From the NCBI GenBank assembly GCA_902491375.1, contig CABUHE010000019.1, positions 1 to 39,644 on the forward strand: a stretch of 39,644 nt of DNA. Reading direction: 5' to 3'. The position numbers and the translations under genes are program-made. The stretch is from an uncultured Prevotella sp. GTDB lineage: Bacteria > Bacteroidota > Bacteroidia > Bacteroidales > Bacteroidaceae. Below the pieces are notes generated by a model. That model made no database searches and had not been told where the DNA came from. It was given only the letters and a program-made list of their open reading frames with translations. Positions 17,283 to 25,466 of the stretch are shown here, piece after piece (the first letter of the stretch is position 1; every line of letters begins with the position of its first letter).

Positions 17283-17800
17283 ATCAGTCAGTCTTTCAGG
17301 CATTATTTGTATTTTTACGGACAAAATACAGGTCTTTCATCAGCCGTCCGTGCAAGAGTTATGATATAATAAGGTATAGCATGGCTGATTTAGGCAGTTC
17401 CAGCTGTCTGTGAGCCGTTTTCTGTCTGTCAGTCTATAACTAACCGTCATCGTGTGAAAGACGGCATATCGCAGCACGAAACATGCTCTTTCACGTCTTA
17501 AAAGACATCCTTTTGCAGCGCAAAAGGCCACCTTTCTCATTCAGTCTGCCATAGTACTGAATTAGCGGCTGTCTTAAATGTTTTTGTCATCTGTAAATGC
17601 AATTTACGGTCTTGTCATTATTAGAATGTATATCTATGTTTCTGTTAAATGTAAGACAGTTTTTTGAGTTTTGTTTTGCCGTCATAGCATAACATAAAAC
17701 TTGTGAAAATCGTCAGATGTATTGATTTATTCCGTAACTTTGCCTTTGGCAGACATGTCTGCTTTTGTGTGTATTCATTGTTCTTGAATGTTGGTTGATT
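17283..17800. other. Non-coding region with a repeat copy and a -7 box
   Basis: About 520 bases without a convincing gene. It contains copy B of the dispersed repeat (17456-17537) and TAACTTTG at 17735-17742, which fits the -7 consensus and lies 58 bases before the next start codon. Nothing else is recognisable. Confidence 0.6.
17456..17537. repeat. Dispersed palindromic repeat, copy B
   Basis: Aligns without gaps to copy A (10855-10936) and over about 40 bases to copy C (37442 onward). It contains two small palindromes, GTCTTAAAAGAC and CCTTTTGC-n-GCAAAAGG. Confidence 0.7.
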
Positions 17801-18301
17801 ATGATAAAAGTCAAATCAGATCTTTTATTAAAGATTCTTGTCGGCTTGATTATAATAGTTGGACTGGGACTGTATTTCAATTCTGTTCTAAAAGATTGGG
17901 ATGTGGAGCAGGATTTCGGCAGCAACTATATTCTGTGTGCCGGAGGTGAGATTTTTTATCGGTCGGGTGATGATAATTCTGTTGAATACGTAATACCTTT
18001 CGGTACAGCAAGATACGGTTCCGATGAACGCTGGATTGTGGTTGAGACAAAAACACGATCGGGCTTTCATAAAACTCTGCCGAAAGATGCCAATACTGGT
18101 GAAGTCTGCGACTATTGGATTATTGACAAATCGGTACCTGTCGATATAAATAATCCATCTGTCTTCGAAGATATATATAATCAAGGTAATGCTTATTCCA
18201 TTATCAGGGAAAGTCTTATCGGGCCGATGGATTCTCTGACGTTACAAAAAGAGAAGCAAAAGCGAGGTATAAGAGTTGGGCTTGATAAGTTAAAAAAATA
18301 A
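17801..18301 (+). CDS. Hypothetical protein with one N-terminal membrane helix
   Basis: I do not recognise this 166-residue protein. It begins with a short basic segment and a hydrophobic helix (residues ~10-30, LLLKILVGLIIIVGLGLYF), then about 135 mostly polar residues rich in Asp, Ile and Tyr, ending in a basic helix. The pattern fits a membrane-anchored protein facing the periplasm, or an uncleaved signal anchor. Start ATG 17801 follows a TAACTTTG box by 58 bases; an in-frame TTG at 17765 is unlikely because it would place a further hydrophobic stretch before the helix. The gene is AT-rich compared with its neighbours and forms a small islet with the next gene, which suggests acquisition or fast evolution. 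A distant link to DUF3997-type proteins is possible but unproven. Confidence 0.65.
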   Translation: MIKVKSDLLLKILVGLIIIVGLGLYFNSVLKDWDVEQDFGSNYILCAGGEIFYRSGDDNSVEYVIPFGTARYGSDERWIVVETKTRSGFHKTLPKDANTGEVCDYWIIDKSVPVDINNPSVFEDIYNQGNAYSIIRESLIGPMDSLTLQKEKQKRGIRVGLDKLKK

Positions 18302-18326
18302 AGAGCGAATGTATCAGGAAAAGTAA

Positions 18327-18419
18327 ATGGAGCTGCTCATGAATAGTCAAGAGAGCCACATAACAGAACAGATAATCAAATTATTGAATAAAGTAACCGC
18401 CAATGAAACTAAGAGATAG
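18327..18419 (+). CDS. Possible 30-residue peptide overlapping the next gene
   Basis: A short ORF (starting MELLMNSQESHIT, mostly helical and charged) runs from ATG 18327 and overlaps the start of the next gene by 17 bases. It could be a translational coupler, the remnant of a longer protein, or chance. No ribosome-binding site is evident. Confidence 0.25.
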   Translation: MELLMNSQESHITEQIIKLLNKVTANETKR

Positions 18420-18789
18420 ACGATTCCTGATATTTGAAGGGACAGCTGTATTTTTTATCATCATTATCGGTATAATTTATTTTGTCAGCGGACTTGATGA
18501 GCTGTTGTCAGCGCCAGCATACAGCGCCTTTTTCTTGCCCTCACATGTTATTGCAGGAGTAGCCACGTGGCTTGTTTGCAGGTATGATAATTGGGCAAAT
18601 CTTACAGTATGGCAGATTGTGTTTACCTCTGTCATTTCACTGCTTATACTTATATTACAGATTCAGGGAGAGTTCAATTTCTTACATTTTCTGTTATTAA
18701 TCAGCTCAAATATCTTTTCTATGTTCATCATTCCTATGTATTGCCTGCTATATAGAATGATTATAAATAAACATAGTTTTAGACATTAA
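18403..18789 (+). CDS. Hypothetical small integral membrane protein
   Basis: A 128-residue protein with about four hydrophobic segments (residues ~9-29, 40-58, 68-87 and 92-118) and basic ends, so it should lie in the inner membrane. I do not recognise the family and see no catalytic motif. It starts 101 bases after the preceding hypothetical gene on the same strand, with AT-rich codon use similar to it, so the two probably belong together. Their neighbours secDF and ribD are core genes, so this pair looks like an accessory insertion. No terminator with a T run on the + strand follows. Confidence 0.6.
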   Translation: MKLRDRRFLIFEGTAVFFIIIIGIIYFVSGLDELLSAPAYSAFFLPSHVIAGVATWLVCRYDNWANLTVWQIVFTSVISLLILILQIQGEFNFLHFLLLISSNIFSMFIIPMYCLLYRMIINKHSFRH

Positions 18790-18908
18790 TTTGCAGACTG
18801 AAAAGTAAAAATATATTTACAATTATCATTTCACAGTCTGTAAAATTGGCGCTTGATATGCCGTTGTTAAGTGTGTTTCAGATTGATAGAACATAACGGT
18901 TAAGTATG

Positions 18909-18957
18909 CAAAAAACAGGTCATATCAGCATGAAAAGTTAAGCTGGTATGACCTGTT
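18909..18957 (-). terminator. Rho-independent terminator of ribD
   Basis: A 16-bp stem with one wobble pair (AACAGGTCATATCAGC at 18914-18929 with its complement at 18942-18957) is followed on the minus strand by a T run. It lies about 60 bases after the ribD stop. On the + strand the hairpin is present but not followed by T residues. Confidence 0.88.
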
Positions 18958-19015
18958 GAGCTTATTTGGTTACAATCTATAATCAATTACATATAATTGC
19001 AGTTTTTATACAGAA

Positions 19016-19990
19016 CTACAATACGTCTTTCACATAAGTTTCAATGACGTTTCCGTCGTATTCCCGCCTGCTCTCCAGCCTTACGTTTTGCGGAAGCTGT
19101 GGTGCGCGCGTGCCGCCTGTTACGCTCTTTGGCGATGTCTCTACGCGTATCTCGTCCCACCAGTTGTCGTCGTCCATGAAACGTCTTAGCGTCTCTGCGC
19201 CGCCTTCGACTATGAGCGACTGCACGCTCTTTTTGTAAAGATAATCGAAGAGCAGCGGAATGACAGGCTTGCTGAAGTCAATGTCAGGGCTGAACGGATT
19301 GTTTCGGTCGAGAGTTATCGGCATTGGGTCTGGGCCGCTCCACAGCCTTACGTTAAGCCGCGGACGGTCGCGCTCGGCTGTTACACGGCCTACGAGTATG
19401 GCGTCGTTCTCGGCGCGCAGTTTGTGGCAGAGCATCTGGGTGAACGGAGTAGACAGTGTTACGGGCTTGAAGTTGTCGTCAATGAAGCCGTTGGCTGTCA
19501 TGCACCATTTCAGTATGACGTACGGACGCTTGTGCTCGTTGAATGTGATAAACCGCTTGTTTAGCTCCTTGCACTTGTCTTCAAGCACACCGACGGTAAC
19601 CTCTATGCCGGCGTCGCGCAGCTTCTGTATGCCGCGGCCGTGCACTTTGGCAAACGGGTCGACACATCCTACAACGACACGCTTGACCCCTTTTTTTATA
19701 ATAAGGTCGGCGCATGGCGGAGTGCGGCCGTAGTGTGAGCATGGCTCAAGGCTGACGTAGATTGTCGCATCGTGGAGCAGAGCCTCGTCGGCCTTGCTTA
19801 CTGACGCGAAGGCGTTGACCTCGGCATGTCCCTGTCCGCAGCGCACGTGGTAGCCTTCACCTATAATCCTGCCGTCGCCGCTGACTATCACCGCCCCTAC
19901 CATAGGGTTGGGCTTGGCGTTCTGCCGTCCGTTGCCTGCCAGTTGCAGACAGCGTCGCATGTACATTTCGTCGGTTGCGTTATGTTCCAT
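19016..19990 (-). CDS. ribD: Bifunctional riboflavin biosynthesis deaminase/reductase RibD
   Basis: Carries out two successive cytosolic steps of riboflavin synthesis: deamination of the pyrimidine ring and NADPH-dependent reduction of the ribose. The N-terminal deaminase domain shows NPMVGAVIV and the zinc ligands His55 (HAEVN, catalytic Glu57), Cys84 and Cys93 (PCSHYGRTPPC). The C-terminal reductase domain begins near RPYVILKWCMTANG (residue ~155) and includes AILVGRVTAERDRPRLNVR. At 324 residues it is somewhat shorter than typical (about 340-370), mainly in the reductase half. A full consensus promoter abuts the first ATG, so either the mRNA is leaderless or Met9/Met11 is the true start. 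It stands alone, unlinked to other rib genes here, and no FMN riboswitch is visible. Confidence 0.94.
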   Translation of the reverse strand: MEHNATDEMYMRRCLQLAGNGRQNAKPNPMVGAVIVSGDGRIIGEGYHVRCGQGHAEVNAFASVSKADEALLHDATIYVSLEPCSHYGRTPPCADLIIKKGVKRVVVGCVDPFAKVHGRGIQKLRDAGIEVTVGVLEDKCKELNKRFITFNEHKRPYVILKWCMTANGFIDDNFKPVTLSTPFTQMLCHKLRAENDAILVGRVTAERDRPRLNVRLWSGPDPMPITLDRNNPFSPDIDFSKPVIPLLFDYLYKKSVQSLIVEGGAETLRRFMDDDNWWDEIRVETSPKSVTGGTRAPQLPQNVRLESRREYDGNVIETYVKDVL

Positions 19991-19994
19991 AGTG

Positions 19995-20025
19995 CAAAGA
20001 TACTAAAAAGGCTTGAAACGGCAAA
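19995..20025 (-). promoter_or_regulatory. Consensus promoter of ribD, abutting the start codon
   Basis: On the minus strand TTTG (20025-20022), a 19-bp spacer and TATCTTTG (20002-19995) match the consensus exactly. Only four bases separate the -7 box from the ATG at 19990. Confidence 0.8.
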
Positions 20026-20635
20026 TTAGTATTTCTCTACTGTTGTTAATGCACGCAGCCGACTGCCATGCTTTTATCTCAGTTTTATGTTTTGCTTTAT
20101 CGTTATGATTTGTAAGTGTATGCTTCGGTTTTTGTTGAATATGGGCAGTCTTTTTAATTGTCGGCACGGTTTTAAAGGGCTTTAACGGCATGGCTGTTAC
20201 GATTTGTAACACAATATCGTAGTATTCTTGCGTGAAGCCGCGAACTGCCTCTAAACAAGAATTTTAAATAAAACGATAATTTTAAAGTTTAATTTAACTA
20301 AAACTGCTGTTATTTGCATTTTGTAGTTAATTTAAGCAAAAATGCTGCATAATGATTACTTGATTTTAATAAAATAGGCTAATATATAATGCTGTGGCTT
20401 TACAAAAATAAAAAGGTTGTTTGTAAAAAAATGTTGAGTGTGTTAAACTCTGTTTTAGCAGACATTTTTCACACAAAAAAATTTGCAGTTATTTTCTTTT
20501 TATTTACCTTTATGCGCTGAATTTAATGTCCGCATGTAAATATATTGTATAAGAAGGACGCGATGTCCTAAAAATTGAATGTTTTATTGTATTGAATTTT
20601 AAATTAACAGATTTATAAATAATTAAGGTGCAACA
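20026..20635. other. AT-rich intergenic region before the secreted-protein cluster
   Basis: About 610 bases with no gene. The only signals I see are the promoter at 20482-20512 and a small hairpin (AGGAC/GTCCT, 20555-20569) in the predicted leader. Confidence 0.6.
20482..20512 (+). promoter_or_regulatory. Probable promoter of the secreted-protein cluster
   Basis: TTTG (20482-20485), a 19-bp spacer and TACCTTTA (20505-20512) match the consensus except for the last base. It predicts a leader of about 120 bases before the start at 20636, long enough for regulation. Confidence 0.55.
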
Positions 20636-21328
20636 ATGAAAAAGTTTTTTACTCTTTGCCTGTCAATTCTGATGGGAGGTTTTTCAGTGAATGCCTTGGC
20701 GGCAACTGATTACGATGATTTAATCCAGTTTACAGACTCTGTAGGAAACATCTATGAAAACGGTTCTACCGTTACAGGTAATCAGATTCATATCATCGAT
20801 TACGGAATGGGTGAAGAATATAATGAAAAGCAGGTCGGTGCAGGCGTATGTGTAATGAATGTTTCTGACGCTATCGCAGGACTTGTGCTTAAATGTAATG
20901 TTAAGTCAGTAACTAACGGATCTATGCAGATCTGCTTCCCTATGAATTGTGTGCCTGTTAGTGGAGCTGACTTTACAACAAGTTTCGGTGCAATCTATCC
21001 AAATCAACCTAAGGACATGCAGCTTCACTTGCTTGTTAATGACAAGAATGCTCTTGCAACAGCAGAGGTTGAGGTTCAGGTGATAAGATATGACGTTGAC
21101 ATGAGCAAAGGCTTCCCCCAGCAAGGAGACAACTCATATCCTGGCTCAACGATAACAATCAAACTTACAACCGACCAGACAGCTGGTATCCAGGATGTTA
21201 CGGTAGCAGGCAACAGCAAGGAAGTGGCACGCTATACACTCGACGGCCGCAAGCTGTCAGCTCCGCAGAAGGGCATCAATATCGTTAAGTATGCTGACGG
21301 CCGTACTGTCAAAGTTCTTGAAAACTAA
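20636..21328 (+). CDS. Exported protein with C-terminal sorting-like tail
   Basis: A 230-residue protein with a signal peptide (MKKFFTLCLSILMGG... to about ALA|A). The middle part (residues ~25-175) is beta-rich and unrecognised; it contains three cysteines that could form disulfides outside the cytoplasm. The last ~35 residues (ARYTLDGRKLSAPQKGINIV and the following basic strands) resemble the Por/T9SS type A sorting domain, in which a Y-x-x-D/N-G-R strand is followed by a Gly-Ile-Y/N-I-V strand. Such proteins are secreted by T9SS and attached to the surface or released. It is the first gene of a four-gene run of exported proteins on the same strand, about 120 bases after a plausible promoter. 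Confidence 0.7.
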   Translation: MKKFFTLCLSILMGGFSVNALAATDYDDLIQFTDSVGNIYENGSTVTGNQIHIIDYGMGEEYNEKQVGAGVCVMNVSDAIAGLVLKCNVKSVTNGSMQICFPMNCVPVSGADFTTSFGAIYPNQPKDMQLHLLVNDKNALATAEVEVQVIRYDVDMSKGFPQQGDNSYPGSTITIKLTTDQTAGIQDVTVAGNSKEVARYTLDGRKLSAPQKGINIVKYADGRTVKVLEN

Positions 21329-21354
21329 TCTATCCGTTTTACGGTACACAAAAA

Positions 21355-21486
21355 TAAGCTGCAGCCGGGCTCCGCTTCGTTATCGGTTTAACGCAGGGCC
21401 CGGATGCGATACACTTCGGTCGTTGCATTCTCAGTTGTCCTATGGTTGGGCGATAATGAAACGCGCGGTCCGGCTGTGGCTTTTTA
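21355..21486 (+). other. Complex hairpin region, probable terminator or structured RNA
   Basis: Outer arms AGCTGCAGCC (21358-21367 region) and GGCTGTGGCT (21472-21481) pair with two G-U wobbles and are followed by TTTTTA. Inside, CCGGGC/GCCCGG and ATGCGAT/GTTGCAT can form further stems. It lies 30 bases after the stop of the preceding gene and 80 before the next start. Confidence 0.55.
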
Positions 21487-21565
21487 CATATAAGACCAAA
21501 TACCTCATTCCATCAAATACCTTAAACACACGAAAAACAAGTTTTAAAATTAAGTAAAGTAAGTT

Positions 21566-24500
21566 ATGTTTAGAAAGAGAATCTATTTATGCATTTTACT
21601 CCTGGGACTTTTTTGCTGTGGTCTCAGCGTGAAGGCACAGTCTGATACGGAAGCGAAGGTTATTCCTATCAAGTTCCCGCAGGCGTCTGGATACTTCACC
21701 TCCCTGTCAGACAACGGCTTGTGGGCTACATCTGTTTCCGTAGACGAGTCTAACGCAACACTTGTAGGTTATCCTTATTTGATTAACGCCACCACGGGCG
21801 AGATGAAGCAACTGTGGACAGGCTCTAACGCCATCGGCTTCACGGCAAATGACGTTACCGACGATGGTAAAATGGTTGTCGGCAGCGCCGACGGCCATCC
21901 GGCATACTATGATGTCGACGCAGGCAAGTGGGTTAACCTGCCGGGCGACGGCGAGGCTCTCTGTGTAACTCCCGACGGAAGCCGCATAGCAGGTTTCGCA
22001 TTCGGAGGCGACGACGGCCAGGGCCTGTCGCAGAACATGGAGCTGCCCAGAGTCTGGGACCGTCAGGAAGATGGCACATACCGCCAGCTTGACGTTGATT
22101 CAGAGTTGGAAGGCTTCCCGCGCCAGGATAAGTTCGGTTCACTTACCAACATGCGCCGCATACAGAACATGAGCGCTGACGGCAAGATATTGGCAGGTGC
22201 CATGAACTTCGTTTACGTAGGCCAGAACTGTTATTATGTTTACAACAGCGAAACAAAGAAGACTGTTTATGTAGACAATCTGCTGGCAGACAATTACAAG
22301 GGCGGCTCGTTCATCGATGCATCAAACATGAGCAACAACGGCGCTTACATGACAGGTATGTCGCAAATCGTCGACAACAGCACGACCGAGGAGTATAATG
22401 CAGCATACCGCCTGAATATAACCGATGGATCGTTCGAGCTGTTCAACACATATTCAGACGAGAAAGACCGCGGTGGTTTCGCCGTGTCCAATAATGGAAC
22501 TATCTTCGCATCTTCTCCTGCCGTAAACCCCGTACGTTACCTTTATGTACTTTACGGCAAGCTGTGGTACGGCCTCGATGAGATAATGAGCGGCCGCTAC
22601 GGCATCAACATTTACGAGAAGATTAACCAGGAAATGACCGGTTACGCTGTTGATGTTTCTGACGACGAGCACGTGCTTATCGGTATGAGCCAGGCCATTG
22701 GCTATGGCTATATTATCCGCCTGCCGGAGACTTTCACCGAAGCAACTTCTAAAATCGACCCGCTTGAGGCATTCTCTGTATATCCCGCAGCAGGTTCAGC
22801 ATTCGCACGTTTCAAGAAAGCCACGATTACCTTCTCGAAGCCGACCTCAGTTGTTTCAGGAAGTATGGCCCAGTTGCTTGACGAAAACGGCCAGCTGGTA
22901 CGTAATTTCAACATTTCGCCCAGCTCTGACGGCATCAGCTTCGTTGTAGGAGGAATACCTACGACGTTGGAAGCCGGCAAGAAATATACCGTTTACTTCC
23001 CTGCCGGAACATTCCAGCTTACAGCCGACAACAGCTACAAGAGCAAGGAAATCCGCATCAACTATGTAGGACGCGAGAACGCTCCTGCAAAGGTTACAAG
23101 CATGTCGCCCGCTAATGGCGCCAACGTGTCTGAAATAAGCACTTCACAGCCGGTACGCCTGACGTTCGACATGGATGTACAGGTTGCAAAGAACAAGGAC
23201 GTTCCTGCCGTTGCCTACCTCTACGAGGGCGACAGCGAGACTCCTATATGCGACCTTGTAATTTCAACTTCAGGCAAACAGGTTGCATTGGCACCTGCCC
23301 TTCGCCGTTACCTTAAGCTCGGCATGGACTACAAGGTTGTTATACCCGAGGACGCTATTACCGACATAATGGGCGACTGTGGAAACGACGAGATAACAAT
23401 CAACTACCATGGCATGTACGAGGCTGAAGTTGTGCCCGGTGGCGACCTCTTCTTCGACGACTTCAACGACCCGTCGGTGTCAATAGCACGCTACCTCCTT
23501 TACGAAGGCGACCACAACACTCCGGCTTCAGTACCTGCATCATGGGAGTTCGACACAGACAACACTCCGTGGAACTTCACTATCCGCAGCACCGAAGAGA
23601 CTTCAGACTATTGCGCGGCTTCACACTCAATGTACAGCCCGTCAGGCAAGTCTGACGACTGGATGTCTCTGCCGCAGCAGTACATCGAGAACGGCGACTT
23701 CTACCTGAGCTTCGACGCACAGTCATACCAGTTCTCAAAGAGTGACTCGCTCAAGGTATACATCCTCGAGGAAGACGGTGGTTACGTAAACTTCACGCAG
23801 GATCTCTACAACAAGTTCAAGACCAACGGCAAGCTCGTATTCAAGGAGAAACTGACTCCGGGCAAGTCGCAGGACGAACTCGAGGGCGACTGGACTCATT
23901 TCGAGATTCCTCTGGCTGACTATGCAGGCAAGTATGTTTACATAGCATTTGTCAACGACAATGAGGATCAGAGTGCCGTGTTCCTTGACAATGTCAGAAT
24001 ATACTATCGCGGTGACTTCATTCTGAGCAGCTCTACAGCTACTTCTGTTGTCGATCAGTCAGCTGTCGACGTTACTGCACAGGTTAATGTTTCAGGCGAC
24101 AAGACATACAACAATCTTACCGCTACCGTTACCGCAGGTGACTTCAAGTCAACTTATACAGCTTCTGATCTCAATCTGACTAAGGACAGCCCTGTTTATA
24201 CAATCAAGTTCCCTGAGCAGATGCCTCTTACTGTTGGTGAGGAGAATCCTTATACAATCACAGTAAATCTTGATGGTACACAGCTTTCACGCAGTTCTTC
24301 TGTCAAGGACCTTGCGTTCCAGACGACTAAGCGCGTGCTTGTAGAGGAAGCTACCGGTCAGTGGTGTACAAACTGTCCGCGTGGTATTCTCGCACTTGAG
24401 AATCTTGAGCAGTTGTTCGGCGACAAGGTGGTGTCAATAGGTGTTCACAGCACAGGTAACTCAGGTCAGGACTTCTTTGCTTACGATGATTATTGTAATG

Positions 24501-25375
24501 CACTTGGTGTAACAGCCTTCCCGTCAGGTCTGGTTAACCGTATCGATACCCTTTACCAGCCAACGGCCATGATTTATGGTGCTACAAGCAGCTATTATTC
24601 ATTCAATAGTATGCCTGGCAATGAGACATTCCTTGACATAGTTCAGCGTGAGTTCTCAATGAATCCTATCGCTGACGCTGATATCAATGTATTGAAGGCT
24701 GATTATGACACAAATAATAAGACTGTAACTATTAACGGTAATGTCAATTATGCAGTAAACCTCAACAATCTTAACCAGAACATGTTGGTTGTTATAGTTG
24801 AGAACGGTCTTGAAGGTACTCAGGCCAACAACTGCTATACAAGCACAGACCCGCTGCTCGGCCGATTCGGTAAGGGCGGTGAGCTTGGACAGCCTAACCC
24901 GACAGTTACTTTCAACCATGTTGCACGACGTGTAATTGACGAGTATTATACAGGTATGGCTGGAATGATACCGGCAAACGTAACAGCAAATTCTCCTGTT
25001 GAGTTCAGCATAGAGCGCACAGCTCCTGATAATGTTGTAAACTGGAACAACGCAGAAGTTGTTGTTGCAGTACTTAACAACAACACGGGTCTTGTTGTCA
25101 ACGTCGCTAAAGTTCCGTTCACTGTCGACGGCGTTACAGGTATAGGTTCAGTCAATGCTGATGCTGACGACATCAACATCGTTGCAACTGACGGACACAT
25201 TGTAGTCAATGTCGCAGGTGATGTTAACGCATCTGTTTACGACGCAAGCGGAAGAATGGTAGGTGCAAAGACCGGTTATGGTACAGTAAGCTTTGCAATG
25301 TCTGATGGCGGACTCTATATCGTCAAGGCTACTGTCGACGGTGCAAGTGTAGTCAAGAAAGTAGTACTTAAATAG
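21566..25375 (+). CDS. Large secreted multidomain protein with thioredoxin/Omp28-like module and sorting tail
   Basis: A 1269-residue exported protein (signal peptide to about VKA|Q). Residues ~30-390 carry repeats of the form V/M-S-x-D/N-G-x-x-x-x-G (near residues 88, 205, 250, 300, 365), resembling HAF/propeller repeats. Residues ~395-615 contain two Ig-like modules with P-x-x-G/N-G-x-x-V starts. Residues ~625-815 look like a cleaved-adhesin (choice-of-anchor J) lectin-like module beginning LFFDDFND. Residues ~915-1190 begin VLVEEATGQWCTNCPRG, with redox-like Cys934 and Cys937, similar to the Omp28/thioredoxin-like family. The tail from ~1220 (SVYDASGRMVG, GLYIVK, VVLK) is a T9SS type A-like sorting signal. 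Function is unknown; binding plus a disulfide-related role is inference. Confidence 0.8.
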   Translation: MFRKRIYLCILLLGLFCCGLSVKAQSDTEAKVIPIKFPQASGYFTSLSDNGLWATSVSVDESNATLVGYPYLINATTGEMKQLWTGSNAIGFTANDVTDDGKMVVGSADGHPAYYDVDAGKWVNLPGDGEALCVTPDGSRIAGFAFGGDDGQGLSQNMELPRVWDRQEDGTYRQLDVDSELEGFPRQDKFGSLTNMRRIQNMSADGKILAGAMNFVYVGQNCYYVYNSETKKTVYVDNLLADNYKGGSFIDASNMSNNGAYMTGMSQIVDNSTTEEYNAAYRLNITDGSFELFNTYSDEKDRGGFAVSNNGTIFASSPAVNPVRYLYVLYGKLWYGLDEIMSGRYGINIYEKINQEMTGYAVDVSDDEHVLIGMSQAIGYGYIIRLPETFTEATSKIDPLEAFSVYPAAGSAFARFKKATITFSKPTSVVSGSMAQLLDENGQLVRNFNISPSSDGISFVVGGIPTTLEAGKKYTVYFPAGTFQLTADNSYKSKEIRINYVGRENAPAKVTSMSPANGANVSEISTSQPVRLTFDMDVQVAKNKDVPAVAYLYEGDSETPICDLVISTSGKQVALAPALRRYLKLGMDYKVVIPEDAITDIMGDCGNDEITINYHGMYEAEVVPGGDLFFDDFNDPSVSIARYLLYEGDHNTPASVPASWEFDTDNTPWNFTIRSTEETSDYCAASHSMYSPSGKSDDWMSLPQQYIENGDFYLSFDAQSYQFSKSDSLKVYILEEDGGYVNFTQDLYNKFKTNGKLVFKEKLTPGKSQDELEGDWTHFEIPLADYAGKYVYIAFVNDNEDQSAVFLDNVRIYYRGDFILSSSTATSVVDQSAVDVTAQVNVSGDKTYNNLTATVTAGDFKSTYTASDLNLTKDSPVYTIKFPEQMPLTVGEENPYTITVNLDGTQLSRSSSVKDLAFQTTKRVLVEEATGQWCTNCPRGILALENLEQLFGDKVVSIGVHSTGNSGQDFFAYDDYCNALGVTAFPSGLVNRIDTLYQPTAMIYGATSSYYSFNSMPGNETFLDIVQREFSMNPIADADINVLKADYDTNNKTVTINGNVNYAVNLNNLNQNMLVVIVENGLEGTQANNCYTSTDPLLGRFGKGGELGQPNPTVTFNHVARRVIDEYYTGMAGMIPANVTANSPVEFSIERTAPDNVVNWNNAEVVVAVLNNNTGLVVNVAKVPFTVDGVTGIGSVNADADDINIVATDGHIVVNVAGDVNASVYDASGRMVGAKTGYGTVSFAMSDGGLYIVKATVDGASVVKKVVLK

Positions 25376-25384
25376 TCTTAAAAA

Positions 25385-25432
25385 AATATGTGGGTGGACG
25401 TCCGATGACGCGAGCCCACATATTATTTTAAT
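25385..25432 (+). terminator. Terminator after the 1269-residue protein gene
   Basis: AATATGTGGG (25385-25394) pairs perfectly with CCCACATATT (25415-25424), followed by an AT-rich tract with TTTT. The 20-base loop includes GGACGTCC. It lies 10 bases after the stop. Confidence 0.75.
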
Positions 25433-25466
25433 GGTTTTTTATTAATAACTAATAATTTATTTACGT

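Noticed and set aside
19991..20200. FMN riboswitch before ribD
   Set aside because: The promoter abuts the start codon, so no leader RNA exists to hold one.
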